64,000 nucleotides of DNA from Stentor coeruleus (taxonomy: Eukaryota > Ciliophora > Heterotrichea > Heterotrichida > Stentoridae): assembly GCA_001970955.1 (NCBI GenBank), contig MPUH01000301.1, positions 1 to 64,000 on the forward strand, given 5' to 3'. The position numbers and the translations under genes were made by a program. This document shows, one piece after another, positions 39,647 through 49,749 of this stretch (positions within the stretch are counted from its first letter, which is position 1; the number at the start of each line of letters is the position of its first letter). The notes beneath the pieces were generated by a model that worked only from the letters and a program-made list of their open reading frames with translations, did not search any database and was not told where the DNA came from.

Positions 39647-42037
39647 ATGGCTTTTCTCAAAAGATTAGGGACAAAAAAAACATTATTTTCAGTTGACATC
39701 ACTATCCACTCAATAAAATTATCTTTGAGCATAGAAGCTGGAATAAGTATAATCTGGAAAAGAAGTAACAAATAGATAGAGAAAAAGAGAATTGAAACAT
39801 CCAGCAATCATATCCTTTCACCTGAACTTGGAGTATTAGAGATAAATGAAACATTAACAATGATAAATACAATGTATCAAGAGAAATCCGGAAATTACGT
39901 TAAAAAAATAGCTGAACTTACAATCCAAGCACACATCGACAAAAAAGGGAAGAAAAAATTGGGAAAAGTTAAAATCGACTTAGCATCAATTGGAGAATCA
40001 AGTGATCATCAATCTTATCCAATTATCGATTGTATAGATAAAAAGGCTAATATTTCTGCCTCTATAAAATTTACACCTATAGGAGAAGCTACTATAGTTG
40101 ATACAATAAGTGAAATATCTAAATATTCTGGGGTAAGCATGGGTACAAATGGTGATTATTCAGGTCCATTATTTCATGAAAACTCATTTGAAGCTGAACC
40201 AAATAATTCTCCTTTACTCAAACCACCAAAAACTTCACGTTTTAGACAACAAAGAGAAAAAAGTCAAGAAATATCAGTAAGTTTTGATAATATAGCCTTG
40301 ATAAAAATATTACAAAAAGAAAACAACCAGATTAAAGCTGAAAAAGAAGAAGTCAAATTCCAACTTGAACTTGTTTCTAAAAGAACAGCTGAAGAACGAA
40401 ATAAATATTGTGATTATGTTAGTATATTAGAAAAAGAGTTAGATGAACTTAAGCCAAGTTATAATAAACTGCAAAATAAAAACGAAAGATTTAGAGAAAA
40501 AAATAAGGAACTTAAAAGTAGGATTGATGAGATTTCATTAGAAATTGAAGAATATAAAGTTAGATATAACCATGCAGAAAAAAAAAAACTTAAAGATGAA
40601 ATAAAAACTCTTAGGATTCAAGTGAAAGAAGTGGAAAATGAAAAAAATAAAGCCCTTATGCATGCTGAAGAAGTTTTAGATGCGAAAAAACAAATCGAAG
40701 TATACTTTAACAACCTTAAAGATATAAACGCTAAACTTACAAAAGATCTTGAAAATACAAGAGATGAACTTATTAATAACTGTGAACAAAACCTAGAACA
40801 ATCAACACCTCAGGCTAATTTCAAGAAAAAAACTCAGGAAAGTATTAATATTTTAAAGCGGGAACTTAAAGAAGCACAAGAAGAAAATGAAGATCTTCGA
40901 GAGCAGCAAACTGAACTTATAACCCAATTACAACAATCAAAAATAACTCATGGGAATGCTGAAGAAGTTCTTAAAGACCAAATTCGAAAATTAGAAAACG
41001 AACTTAGTGATAAAAAAGAAGAAATTATTGAAATCAACATTCGTCTTGAAGAAGAAATTTTAAATTCTAGGAAATTTGAAAGAAAGACAATAACAACAAA
41101 AGAAGAAACTGAAGAAAAAGTTACAAAACTTAATCAGAATCTTAAAGAATTAAACTCGGAAAAAAATTTACTTGAAGCCAGTTATATAAGTTTCCAAAGA
41201 AAACTTGATACAAATCGTACGGCTATTGATCCTTCAATTATCGCAAAACTTGAGGGAACTATAGTTTCTAACCAAAAAGAGATAATCAAATTGAATGGAT
41301 ATATTAAAGAAAAGGATAAAATTATTAATGATATTAAGACTGCAAAAGAAAGATTAGAAAATGAAAATTCACTTTTAAATGAACATTTAAATGGTGTAAA
41401 AATATCTGAGTTTTCAGATCCAGCAGTAACAGCTTTAAATGATCAAATTGATTACTTAGAAAAAAAGATTAGCGAAATTGAATCTTCGTATGATGAAGAA
41501 AGATCTGAGCTTCTTAATCAAATAAGTATTCTAGAAAAAGAACTTGAGATATTAGAAGAGAACAAGAAAGAAGTTATTTTGTCTTTTGAAAATAAAATCA
41601 ATAGTTTGAATGTTGAAAACAAGCTAATTAGTGAAAGAGTAACTGAGCCTAGAGCTTCAACTTCACAAAAATTCGTAAATTCTATGAATGAGGAAAATTA
41701 TAAACAAAAAATTGAGCTTCTCAAAATACAGATTCTCGAATCGAAAAACTATGCAAATAAGTTGAGCGATGAAGTTAAGATAAATGAACAAAAGTATATG
41801 GAAAGTAAGCTCCTAATGTCGAAAAAAAATCTGGAAAAAGAAAACATGCAAATTAAATACCGAGAAGCGCAAGAACAACTAAGAGAGTATTCAGCTCAGT
41901 ATACAATTCTTGAAGTAGAACTTTATAAGATTAACGAAAGATTTGGCCAGTCTTTAAACAGAAATATTGAACTTGAAAATGAGATTCAAGACATCAAAGA
42001 ACAAGTTTATTCTCTTCTTGGACAAAAAAAAACGTAA
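39647..42037 (+). CDS. NT-C2 domain protein with very long coiled coil (two exons)
   Basis: Exon 1 (39647-39764) and exon 2 (39780-42037), joined across a 15-nt intron, give 791 aa. The N-terminus MAFLKRLGTKKTLFSVDITI, then HSIKLSL, SIIWKRSNK and EKSGNYVKKIAELTIQAH, matches the NT-C2 domain found in EEIG1/EHBP1-type and plant coiled-coil proteins, thought to bind membranes. Residues after about 180 form a nearly uninterrupted, Lys/Glu-rich coiled coil to the end. Without the intron the frame would begin at 39860 and lose about half of the C2-type domain. The role is unknown; membrane-to-cytoskeleton linker is an inference. Its stop is about 200 bp from a convergent gene, with a 60-nt duplication between. 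Confidence 0.85.
39765..39779 (+). other. 15-nt intron (phase 1) in the NT-C2 gene
   Basis: GTAACAAATAGATAG. Retention reads AGT AAC AAA TAG, an in-frame stop. Removal continues the NT-C2 domain. It shares its first ten bases with the phase-1 intron at 48133. Confidence 0.88.
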
Positions 42038-42077
42038 GTAAATTTATATTATCATACGTAACTATCAAAATAGCTTT

Positions 42078-42235
42078 AATTAAACATAAATTATTTCTTT
42101 CACATTTCACTATTCCTAATCACAACTTTACCCTTATCTTACCCATAACTAAAATTTTACCATCTAAACACAAACAATTAAACATAAATTATTTCTTTCA
42201 CATTTCACTATTCCTAATCACAACTTTACCCTTAT
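42078..42235. repeat. Perfect 60-nt direct repeat, 98-nt period
   Basis: Positions 42078-42137 and 42176-42235 are identical, with 38 nt of different sequence between. The repeat lies wholly in the convergent spacer and ends 5 bp before a stop codon. There is no N here, so it may be a recent real duplication, or an unmerged assembly overlap. Confidence 0.85.
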
Positions 42236-42240
42236 ATTTT

Positions 42241-42951
42241 TTAAATTACCCTTAAAGGATTTATAACACTTATTAAAGTATCAATTGAATTTATTCTAAT
42301 ATCAGGTGATTTCAATCTTACATCAGTAATCTTATTAAATTTAGCCTTTGTAGAAATTTGCCTATGTTGATCCTTTGAATTTATTTGTCTTCTATTAGGA
42401 AGACTAAGCATATTCCCAACAATTTTAAAATCAATACTATTTTGATCATTTAAAGTTGTAATCTGAGGTCTTTTTATTTTCTTACACATTTGAAACAATT
42501 CTTCTTCTACTTTTCCAATATCACTTATAGATATTTCAGGTACTTCATAAGAATTCTTCATATTAATTGGTAAAATCTCTATTTCAGGAAGTTTTGGAAT
42601 ACCTTTTTTAGGAGTTTTTACTGGAGTGTCAAGTCTATAATGATTTATTAATTCTACTGGAGATAATGTAGTCAAAGCATGTGTCGCTAAGAAATTATTA
42701 AAACTTTCACTTAAGAGTTTAGAATCAGAGATTTCTTTGAGCTCTGATGAGATTTTGTGAGGTTTTTTGTTTGAAGATTTTGTTCTTGAAAAAGGTGTGG
42801 GAAAAAGTTTAAATTTTTCAATTTTCAGAGGCTCTGGAGTTTCGACTTTAGATTTTTTGTAGTAGTTTTGTCTTTTGAACTTGTGGAATTTCATTGCAGA
42901 AGGAATCCTGGCTTCTAAGTAGTATTGGTATTGTAATAAGTTTTCATTCAT
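42241..42951 (-). CDS. Uncharacterised basic protein
   Basis: A 236-aa, Lys- and Ser/Pro-rich protein without a recognised domain. Short Pro-containing stretches (KVETPEPLKIEKFKLFPTP, TPVKTPKKGIPKLPEIEI) and a possible helical segment (VEEELFQMCKKIK) are the only structure. The composition suggests a disordered cytoskeletal or regulatory protein. The frame is open throughout with host-like codon use, and it starts with ATG after a normal AT-rich leader, so I accept it as a gene. Confidence 0.6.
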   Translation of the reverse strand: MNENLLQYQYYLEARIPSAMKFHKFKRQNYYKKSKVETPEPLKIEKFKLFPTPFSRTKSSNKKPHKISSELKEISDSKLLSESFNNFLATHALTTLSPVELINHYRLDTPVKTPKKGIPKLPEIEILPINMKNSYEVPEISISDIGKVEEELFQMCKKIKRPQITTLNDQNSIDFKIVGNMLSLPNRRQINSKDQHRQISTKAKFNKITDVRLKSPDIRINSIDTLISVINPLRVI

Positions 42952-43954
42952 ATTTATGAAAAAGACTTGCTATGATAATTTAACCTGTTAGTTTTAATGT
43001 TTGAGAATTATGTTTATGCCTGAAAATTCCTTTAAAACAACAAAGCAAAAACAAGCCTTTAATGAAAAATAAAAAAAGAGCCTTTTAATAAGCAATATAT
43101 ATTTAAAATACAATCTACCGAATATATTTCTTGAGAAATGTCTGCATTTACCTAGCCTCAATAAAAAATCTTACTGAAATCCGAAGCAACTAGATATCTT
43201 TGAATTTATAGTCTCAATAAAGGCTTTCATCTAAAGTTAAAGCATATTAATAGCAAAACCAACTTTAAAATACAGAATTTAAACTAAGTTTAAAACTTTT
43301 TGAGGATTTACTCTCTTGATAATATTCTTGGCACAGTAGTTAAAAACCCATATACTATTATTTAATCATAAAGAAAAACTGTTTTAATATTTTAAGAGAA
43401 TATTGACAGCAAAATAAGTTTCAACTCTTCAAAAAAATAACAAATTTTAGAAATTAGCAGAAATAGTGAAGAGATTTTTAATGATTGCATTGATATGAAG
43501 ATTATGTATATAAATAATAGGGATTATAGATGCAAAGATAAGAGTAGTGATAAGTATATTCTATGTTCAAAAGAAACATCAAAATAACTTCTGGGTCACG
43601 TGATCTAGTTTTATTAATAAAATTCTGATAACAGTTTAGTATATGATAATTAAGAAATCTAATATGGCAAAATATAAAAGCAATAAGAATTAGCTTATGA
43701 TAATTTTTATATCTTCTTTATTTTCCAAGCTTCTCACTCTCAATTAAATAACCCTACTTTCTGACAAACATTCCCTAGACACAATATATTAAATCCTATT
43801 TAATACTTAATACAACTGCAACTAAACTCTTAACTGATTCTAATTTTATCTTTATTTCAAAAATCTTCCTTTCTTTCACCCTCCCTATATTAAAAAAAAA
43901 TCAGATTTATCAACAATCACAAATTTCCTAAATTAAATAAAATCATTGTAAAAA
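42952..43954. promoter_or_regulatory. 1-kb divergent spacer, no gene seen
   Basis: AT-rich DNA between an uncharacterised gene (minus) and the ZIP transporter (plus). The last 230 bases are strongly G-poor on the plus strand. I found no convincing frame, tRNA or hairpin. Confidence 0.4.
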
Positions 43955-44818
43955 ATGGATATGGTTCTAACATTAAAAATTATCTTCATATTTGGAATCC
44001 TCATGATTGGAGGCTTAGCTGGCTATTTACCAATATTTATCCCAGCTCTCCACAGTAACAAAAAAATACTCAGCTTTGGAAATTGCTTTGCCGCTGGCAT
44101 ATTCATAGTCGTAGGTATAGGTCATCTCCTTTCCGATGGTAACGAAGCATTTCGAACTACTCTTAATAATGATATGCCGATATCAAACCTTCTTGCAGTT
44201 TCTGGGTACCTTTTAATCTTTTTTGTCGAGACACAAATTTTTGGTAGTGCCCATCATCACAAATCTTCTAATCAAATTCCTAAGAAAATATCAATAATTC
44301 CTAGTACTATCGATAAAGATATTTTATTAAACTCCGATAAAAGTCAAGACTTAGAGTTACCTTCAACACAACCAAATCAGGCTAGTATAATTCCAGGACT
44401 TTTTCTTACATCAGCATTAGCCGTACATTCAATATTCGAAGGTATAGCAGTAGGACTTATGAGCTCGAATTCTAGTGTTATAACAATCTCAATAGCTATT
44501 ATTATTCACAAAATACCAGCTGCAGTAGCTTTGGGTATAGCTATGGAAAGTATAAAGAAAATGACTTATTGTATCCTTATGGGGATATTTATTTCATCAA
44601 CTCCATTAGGTATTCTTATAGGTATTTTTCTTTCAAGTCTAGGTTATACATTGATTCAAGGAATTTTTTTAAGTGTCAGTGCCGGGACATTTATGTATAT
44701 AGGTTGTACAGAAATTCTTCCACAAGAAATGGAAAAAGATTCTTCATCTAGAGGAAAGTTTCTAGCTTTTTGTTTCGGATGTATACCACTTGGTGTCTTC
44801 CTCTTATTTTTTTCTTAA
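43955..44818 (+). CDS. ZIP-family (SLC39) zinc/metal transporter
   Basis: Metal-ion transporter of the ZIP family, which moves Zn2+ or Fe2+ into the cytoplasm. The 287-aa product has eight hydrophobic segments. The metal-site helices are clear: TM4 HSIFEGIAVGL and TM5 IIHKIPAAVALGIA, the HKxPAA type of the ZIP1-3 group. The cytosolic loop between TM3 and TM4 starts with a short histidine cluster (AHHHK). The C-terminus contains SAGTFMYIGCTEILPQE, another family signature. Length is normal for a short ZIP. The stop is 26 bp from the convergent bL17 stop. Confidence 0.93.
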   Translation: MDMVLTLKIIFIFGILMIGGLAGYLPIFIPALHSNKKILSFGNCFAAGIFIVVGIGHLLSDGNEAFRTTLNNDMPISNLLAVSGYLLIFFVETQIFGSAHHHKSSNQIPKKISIIPSTIDKDILLNSDKSQDLELPSTQPNQASIIPGLFLTSALAVHSIFEGIAVGLMSSNSSVITISIAIIIHKIPAAVALGIAMESIKKMTYCILMGIFISSTPLGILIGIFLSSLGYTLIQGIFLSVSAGTFMYIGCTEILPQEMEKDSSSRGKFLAFCFGCIPLGVFLLFFS

Positions 44819-44844
44819 TCAATAAAACTACTAAAGAAACTAAA

Positions 44845-45435
44845 CTAGGCTATATGAATTTCTGACTTGTCTAAGAAAGCGAGCTCTCTTTGAACTCTTT
44901 CTAATTGTCTCTCTAAGAATTTATGTTTTTCTTGGCCATCAGGGCTAGTTTTAGCTTTCTCTAGAGCTTCAGTGAAAAAACTTGCTTCTTCTCTAAGTAT
45001 TTTTAAAGTGAAATCAGGGTATTTTCCTTTATATGTGTCTTTTTGTCCTTCTTGTTCATATAGGAAATAATTGTTTCCATGATATTCAACTATACTCATT
45101 TGTGCATTATCACCTTTACGATAGCCTGAATGTCTAGCGACTGTATAATTTCCTTTTTTAGCTTCATAACGAGGTAATAAATCATTGATAACCTTATCCA
45201 CAGCATCTTTTCTATAGAGAATACCCATAAGCCACTTTTTACGTTGCTCTAGTGTTAGACTAGACTTTTTGGCAATTGAGATCACTTTGTCAGCTAGTCC
45301 ACGCATTGCCCTTGCTTTAGCTCTGGTAGTTATGATTCTTTCATGCTCAACTAAACTTGTTACCAGGTTTCTTAGCAGTCTTTTTCTGGGCTTGCTTTTC
45401 TTGCCGAGCTTGAGAAGACTTTTTCCGTGTCTCAT
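44845..45435 (-). CDS. MRPL17: Mitochondrial large-subunit ribosomal protein bL17m
   Basis: Bacterial-type ribosomal protein L17, so almost certainly mitochondrial. The 196-aa protein begins MRHGKSLLKLGKKSKPRKRL, followed by LLRNLVTSLVEHERIITT and KARAMRGLADKVISIAK, the canonical L17 core, with LLPRYEAKKGNYTVARHSGYRKGDNAQMSIVE completing the domain by about residue 118. About 75 extra residues form a charged helical C-terminal extension, common in mitochondrial versions. The start methionine matches the bacterial N-terminus, so no long cleaved presequence is visible; an internal targeting signal is likely. Confidence 0.95.
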   Translation of the reverse strand: MRHGKSLLKLGKKSKPRKRLLRNLVTSLVEHERIITTRAKARAMRGLADKVISIAKKSSLTLEQRKKWLMGILYRKDAVDKVINDLLPRYEAKKGNYTVARHSGYRKGDNAQMSIVEYHGNNYFLYEQEGQKDTYKGKYPDFTLKILREEASFFTEALEKAKTSPDGQEKHKFLERQLERVQRELAFLDKSEIHIA

Positions 45436-46033
45436 ATTTATATTTGATTATGTGAAAGGAAATAATATGATTAAAAATTTATTTTTGGTAGGATTTTATT
45501 GTGAGTTTTAGATATGTATGATGGTTGGGAGAAAATATTGAAGTAGTATAGTGTGATAGCAAGTTGGCTTATAAGAAAAATTTGTGTTATTGAATAAATA
45601 AAGCTTTTTTTTAATGTTAGAAAAGGATAAGAATAGATTTTTGGTTTGGGGTAGTTTGTTTATCTAATATTTTTGTTGCTGATTTTGATTAGTTTTTTGA
45701 GATTTGCTTATACTAATAATTTTTTAGTCTATTTAATATTATCCAAATTTTGCATAATTTCAGTATTATTTTAAATGATTTTTAATAGATTATGTAATGG
45801 GTGTAAAATATCTTACCTTGAGTTGCATATTTATCAAAAACCCTAAAACATCTAAAGTTATTAAAATTTAGTTGTGGCTTAAAAATTTTTTAAAGAATTT
45901 TAATAAAATTAATATTTTTTGGGCAAAGTAGTTGTAAAAAAAAATATAACTCAATCTATGAATTAATAAACTTAGAAAATACTATCTTTGAATTTATTAT
46001 ATTCTAATATATTTATAATTAAAGATCGCATAA
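45436..46033. promoter_or_regulatory. Divergent spacer, C-poor next to bL17m
   Basis: Plus-strand hand count for 45481-45600 is 30 G and 2 C, meaning G is depleted on the coding strand of bL17m. The part nearer the plus-strand gene is simple AT-rich sequence. No gene or RNA recognised. Confidence 0.5.
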
Positions 46034-46699
46034 ATGTTTTTACAAAACCAATATAGCACACTCACATTTGCAAAAGACAGTTTCAGCTGTCCAAAAACTC
46101 CAACTTTGCCTGCTTTGAAAGAAACTCTTAATGAAAAACTATATTCAGAACGTAAAGGAGATTTAAAAATAATCACAAAAGTAAGAAAAAATGCACCAAG
46201 CCTCAGTTTTAGGCATAGTCGCGGATGCAACTTTATATTTTATGATGTCCCAACTATGAAAAATCTTATGTCTGAGTTTGAAAAAGTATCAGATGAAAAT
46301 AACTCAACATTTTTGCAAATTGAACACAAAGAAACATTTAGTAAAAGTTCAATGCGAAGCTTGAGTACTTCAAGCAATGATCAAATCGATAATAATATGC
46401 ATGAAATTAACACATTAAACAATAAAATTCGTAGTCTTATTAAAGATCAAGATCATATCAGAGATAAAAGGATATCACAAGAAAATATATCTATCCATTT
46501 ACAAAAAAATATTCCAATAAAACCAATATTTATCAATCATGATCAACATAATTATATAACACCTTCACATATATCTTTTGATGAAAGATATTTTAGTATG
46601 ACTTTTAAACCTCAGGATAAGTGGCTTCCTCAGTCTAGGAAGTTTCCAAGAGAAGTTTTTTGCAAACAATCTAAGTTTAAACAGCATAAATTATTATAG
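46034..46699 (+). CDS. Uncharacterised protein
   Basis: A 221-aa protein I do not recognise. It has a Pro-containing N-terminus (CPKTPTLPALKET), a Ser-rich middle with possible phosphorylation sites (SSMRSLSTSSND), a short helical stretch (EINTLNNKIRSLIKDQDHI) and a basic tail ending FKQHKLL. No membrane segment. It may be cytoskeletal or regulatory; the sequence does not say. ATG start with an AT-rich leader and steady coding composition support it as a gene. Confidence 0.6.
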   Translation: MFLQNQYSTLTFAKDSFSCPKTPTLPALKETLNEKLYSERKGDLKIITKVRKNAPSLSFRHSRGCNFIFYDVPTMKNLMSEFEKVSDENNSTFLQIEHKETFSKSSMRSLSTSSNDQIDNNMHEINTLNNKIRSLIKDQDHIRDKRISQENISIHLQKNIPIKPIFINHDQHNYITPSHISFDERYFSMTFKPQDKWLPQSRKFPREVFCKQSKFKQHKLL

Positions 46700-46858
46700 A
46701 ATTTTAAGATTAGTAATTAAATATCAAAGTAATTTATATTAAAATATTTCAGTCAATTCGTTTTATAAAAGAGTAAAATTTGTCTTAAAAAAAATCAAGA
46801 TAAGTTTTATAGTAATTATTAGATATTAGCTTGATGTTATTAGTAAAAGATATAAATC

Positions 46859-47581
46859 ATGGAATACACTTTTAGTTTCCAAGAGACTTCAGCTGCTGCA
46901 GCAGCAATTAAGAGTTTACAAATACAGATTAAGGATTTAAGGACCCAAAACCAAAATCTTTTATCTGAATTACACAACTCTGCCTTATCACATTCTTCTG
47001 AAAAAGAACAACTTGAAAAACAAATCGATCAAATTCGATCTGAGTTTTTTGAAAAAGAGTCATCTATGAAAGAAGATATTATCTATCTTTGTAGCCGTGT
47101 TAAGATCTTAGAACAAGAAAATCAAGTCCTTCTTAATGAAAGTAATGTTTTCAAAAAACAAGCTATTGAAGCAAAACAAAATCAAAGAATGGTCATACTT
47201 TTACAAGACGAAGTTGAAATGCTTAATCGAAAACTTTCGCAAAAAGATTCTGAAATTCATTTATTAAATAAAAGATTGAGTCAGCTTGAAAACTGTGATA
47301 TGAAAAGTAGTAGGCTTAGTGAAGGTTTTAGTGTTTCTAAAGAGATAAAAAGTCAATCTATAGAAAAAAGTGTTGATATGAGGAATGAAGAATTAGATAT
47401 TGAGTTGATGCAGCAAAAAAATATGTATAGGGATTATATGAAAAATCCTAATCCTAGTTCAAGTGAATGGAAACAAAAAGTTGAAGAATTAAAGAAAGCA
47501 ATTGAAAGTAACAGTCAAGAACTACTTCGTTTGAAAAAAGATCAATATGAGAATCTAAAATTAAATTTAGGAACTGAATAA
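46859..47581 (+). CDS. Coiled-coil protein
   Basis: A 240-aa protein, coiled coil over most of its length (about 10-145, and again 190-235), with an Ala-rich start (TSAAAAAIKSLQIQIKDL). The first 35 residues loosely resemble the start of the centrosome-localisation region of Cep57 proteins (ALxxLQxKIxxLE), but this is too weak to name it. A Ser-rich break lies at about 155-180. It is 159 bp after the previous gene on the same strand. Confidence 0.65.
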   Translation: MEYTFSFQETSAAAAAIKSLQIQIKDLRTQNQNLLSELHNSALSHSSEKEQLEKQIDQIRSEFFEKESSMKEDIIYLCSRVKILEQENQVLLNESNVFKKQAIEAKQNQRMVILLQDEVEMLNRKLSQKDSEIHLLNKRLSQLENCDMKSSRLSEGFSVSKEIKSQSIEKSVDMRNEELDIELMQQKNMYRDYMKNPNPSSSEWKQKVEELKKAIESNSQELLRLKKDQYENLKLNLGTE

Positions 47582-48056
47582 TAATTAATAATTATCAAAG
47601 AAACTAAGGAAATCATTAGATGATTAATACTTTAGAGTTGATAATTATTAAAAAAAATAAATCATTTTAATCTGAAGTTTAGGTAAATAGGATAATTTTA
47701 AAATAAGAATAATTATGATAACATTGAAAATACATAAATATAACAGATATTAAAAAACATTTATTCTTTACATATCGATTATTCTCTATATAATATAAGA
47801 AATAATTATAGTAGTACATGTGATTATAAAATTTTTGTAAGTAAAATAAATTTGAATAAAAAAGTTCACAAAGAAATTCTATAATAACAAAATTCCCATA
47901 TCAAATTTCTAAACCAAAAACCACTAAATGCTTTAAAAACTTAAAATCCCTTTACAACAACTGAAAAAACCACATCTCATACCTTAATTTCAATAATTTC
48001 TCCATCATAAATAATATCTCTTAAAGCTAAAAAAACATAATAACTTACTCATAAAA
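47582..48056. promoter_or_regulatory. Intergenic region upstream of NEK kinase
   Basis: AT-rich spacer; the last 170 bases (from about 47885) are poor in G on the plus strand, the usual pattern upstream of starts in this window. No other feature seen. Confidence 0.4.
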
Positions 48057-49730
48057 ATGAGGGAAGATTATGAAATACTATCTAACCTTGGACAAGGGTC
48101 TTTTGGCTCAGTCTACAAAGCACAAAGAAAATGTAACAAATAATCAGCTGACGGACTTATATGTGTAATGAAAATCATCCCAGTCAACCAAATGGATGCA
48201 AATTCTCAAGAAGATTCTCTAAACGAAGTTAAAATCCTCTCATCTTTAGACAATCTATACATAGTCAAGTACTTTGACTCTTTTGTAGAAGAAAACAAGC
48301 TTTACATTATCATGGAATACTGCGAAAAAGGTGATGTAAGCAAACTCATTAAAACTAAACCAAATTTATTAAAAGAACAACGAGTATGGGAAATTTTCTT
48401 ACAAACTTGCCTTGGTTTAGAGTATTTACATAGTAAGAAAATCTTACACAGGGATATAAAAACCCTTAACATCTTCTTATATGATGATAAATATATAAGA
48501 ATAGGAGATCTTGGAGTTGCCAGGGTTCTTTCAAGTACAACTACTTTTGCCCATACAGTTATTGGTACACCATATTACTTATCCCCTGAGCTTTGTGAAG
48601 AAAAACCTTATAACGTTAAAAGCGATGTATGGGCTTTAGGTTGTGTATTACATGAATTATGTACACTAAAAAAACCTTTTGAAGCATCAAATGCTGGAGC
48701 ACTTATATTGAAAATACTTAGATCAAGCTACCCTCCTATTAGTAGTATGTTTTCTTCAGAACTTCGTGAAATTGTTAGATTGTGTTTGCAGAAGGACCAG
48801 AAAAAACGACCTGATGTTCAAACATTATTGAAAAGGCCGGGGATTAAAGAAAAAATCTTATCTTTTGGTTTACAGATACCTGAAAAATCAGTATTATTTA
48901 CAGTTGCCCCTGTTAAAATCCCAATATCAAAATCAATTGATGATACTGAAGAAGAAAAGTCAATCCAAGTAGTCAAAAAGAAATTCACAAAATCGCAGAA
49001 CACAAACAGCAAAAAAGTCCTCCAAAAACCTCGAATAAGAAAAGGTGCTCCTCAGAATTCTAAAAAGCCGAATTGTTATGCAAAACAACCTGTTTCTAGC
49101 CGACCAAAGCAAATGGTAAAAGTAAATTTTGATGAAGAAATCAAATCAGTTTCCAATTTACCATCATATAAACCTATAATATCAAAATCAATAGAAGAAG
49201 AAGAACCAAGTATAAATGAAGAACCTAGTTATGAAATTATATCTTCAGCTCCTCCACCTATGCCAATGCTCACAGTAAACACAGTACAAATACAAGCAAT
49301 AATGGCTGATTCATCAAGTGATGATCAAAGTTATCATAGTGATGACAAAGAGCTTTTCGCTGTACGAGAAGTTGATGAAAAACTTGAAAGGACAGACAAT
49401 TTAAGATTTAAACTACAAGAAATCGAGAGAAACGAAAAAGAATATCAAAGAATTATTGAACAAAGAAGAAATGAACTTGTAAATGTTGTTGGAATACGAG
49501 TTTATGAAGAATTATATGATTATTTCCGTGAGAAATATAGCGTAAATAATATATAGAGTGAAAAAGAAATGAATGAAGATGAACAAGAAGCTGTGCAGAG
49601 GTTTATTATTGATAAGCTTGGAGATCCAAATAGTGAGGCAATATACGGCATGTGCAGATTGCTTAATTTAGAAAATGAATTACTAAACTGTAAAGATGCT
49701 GCGGCTGATATCAAATTCAGAATGCTATAG
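48057..49730 (+). CDS. NEK-family Ser/Thr protein kinase (three exons)
   Basis: NIMA-related kinase assembled from three exons (48057-48132, 48148-49541, 49557-49730) with two 15-nt introns; 1644 nt, 547 aa. Exon 1 supplies the N-lobe start MREDYEILSNLGQGSFGSVY, including the glycine loop that the longest single frame lacks. Kinase motifs: VMKIIPV lysine, HRDIKTLNIFL, DLG in IGDLGVARVL, GTPYYLSPELCEEKPY. The C-terminal 270 residues are basic and Ser/Pro-rich, with a coiled coil (LRFKLQEIERNEKEYQRIIEQ) that runs toward the second junction. Exon 3 adds EDEQEAVQRFIIDKLG and a short helical end. NEKs of this kind usually act in centrosome or cilium regulation. It ends 19 bp from the convergent CCT5 stop. 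Confidence 0.92.
48133..48147 (+). other. 15-nt intron (phase 1) in the NEK gene
   Basis: GTAACAAATAATCAG, the only intron here ending CAG. Retention reads TGT AAC AAA TAA, a stop. Removal joins the glycine loop to the VxK strand of the kinase. Confidence 0.92.
49542..49556 (+). other. 15-nt intron (phase 0) in the NEK gene
   Basis: GTAAATAATATATAG. The final triplet is an in-frame TAG. Removal extends the protein by 57 codons of acidic, helical coding-like sequence. Confidence 0.8.
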
Positions 49731-49749
49731 AGAATATAAAACTAATTAC

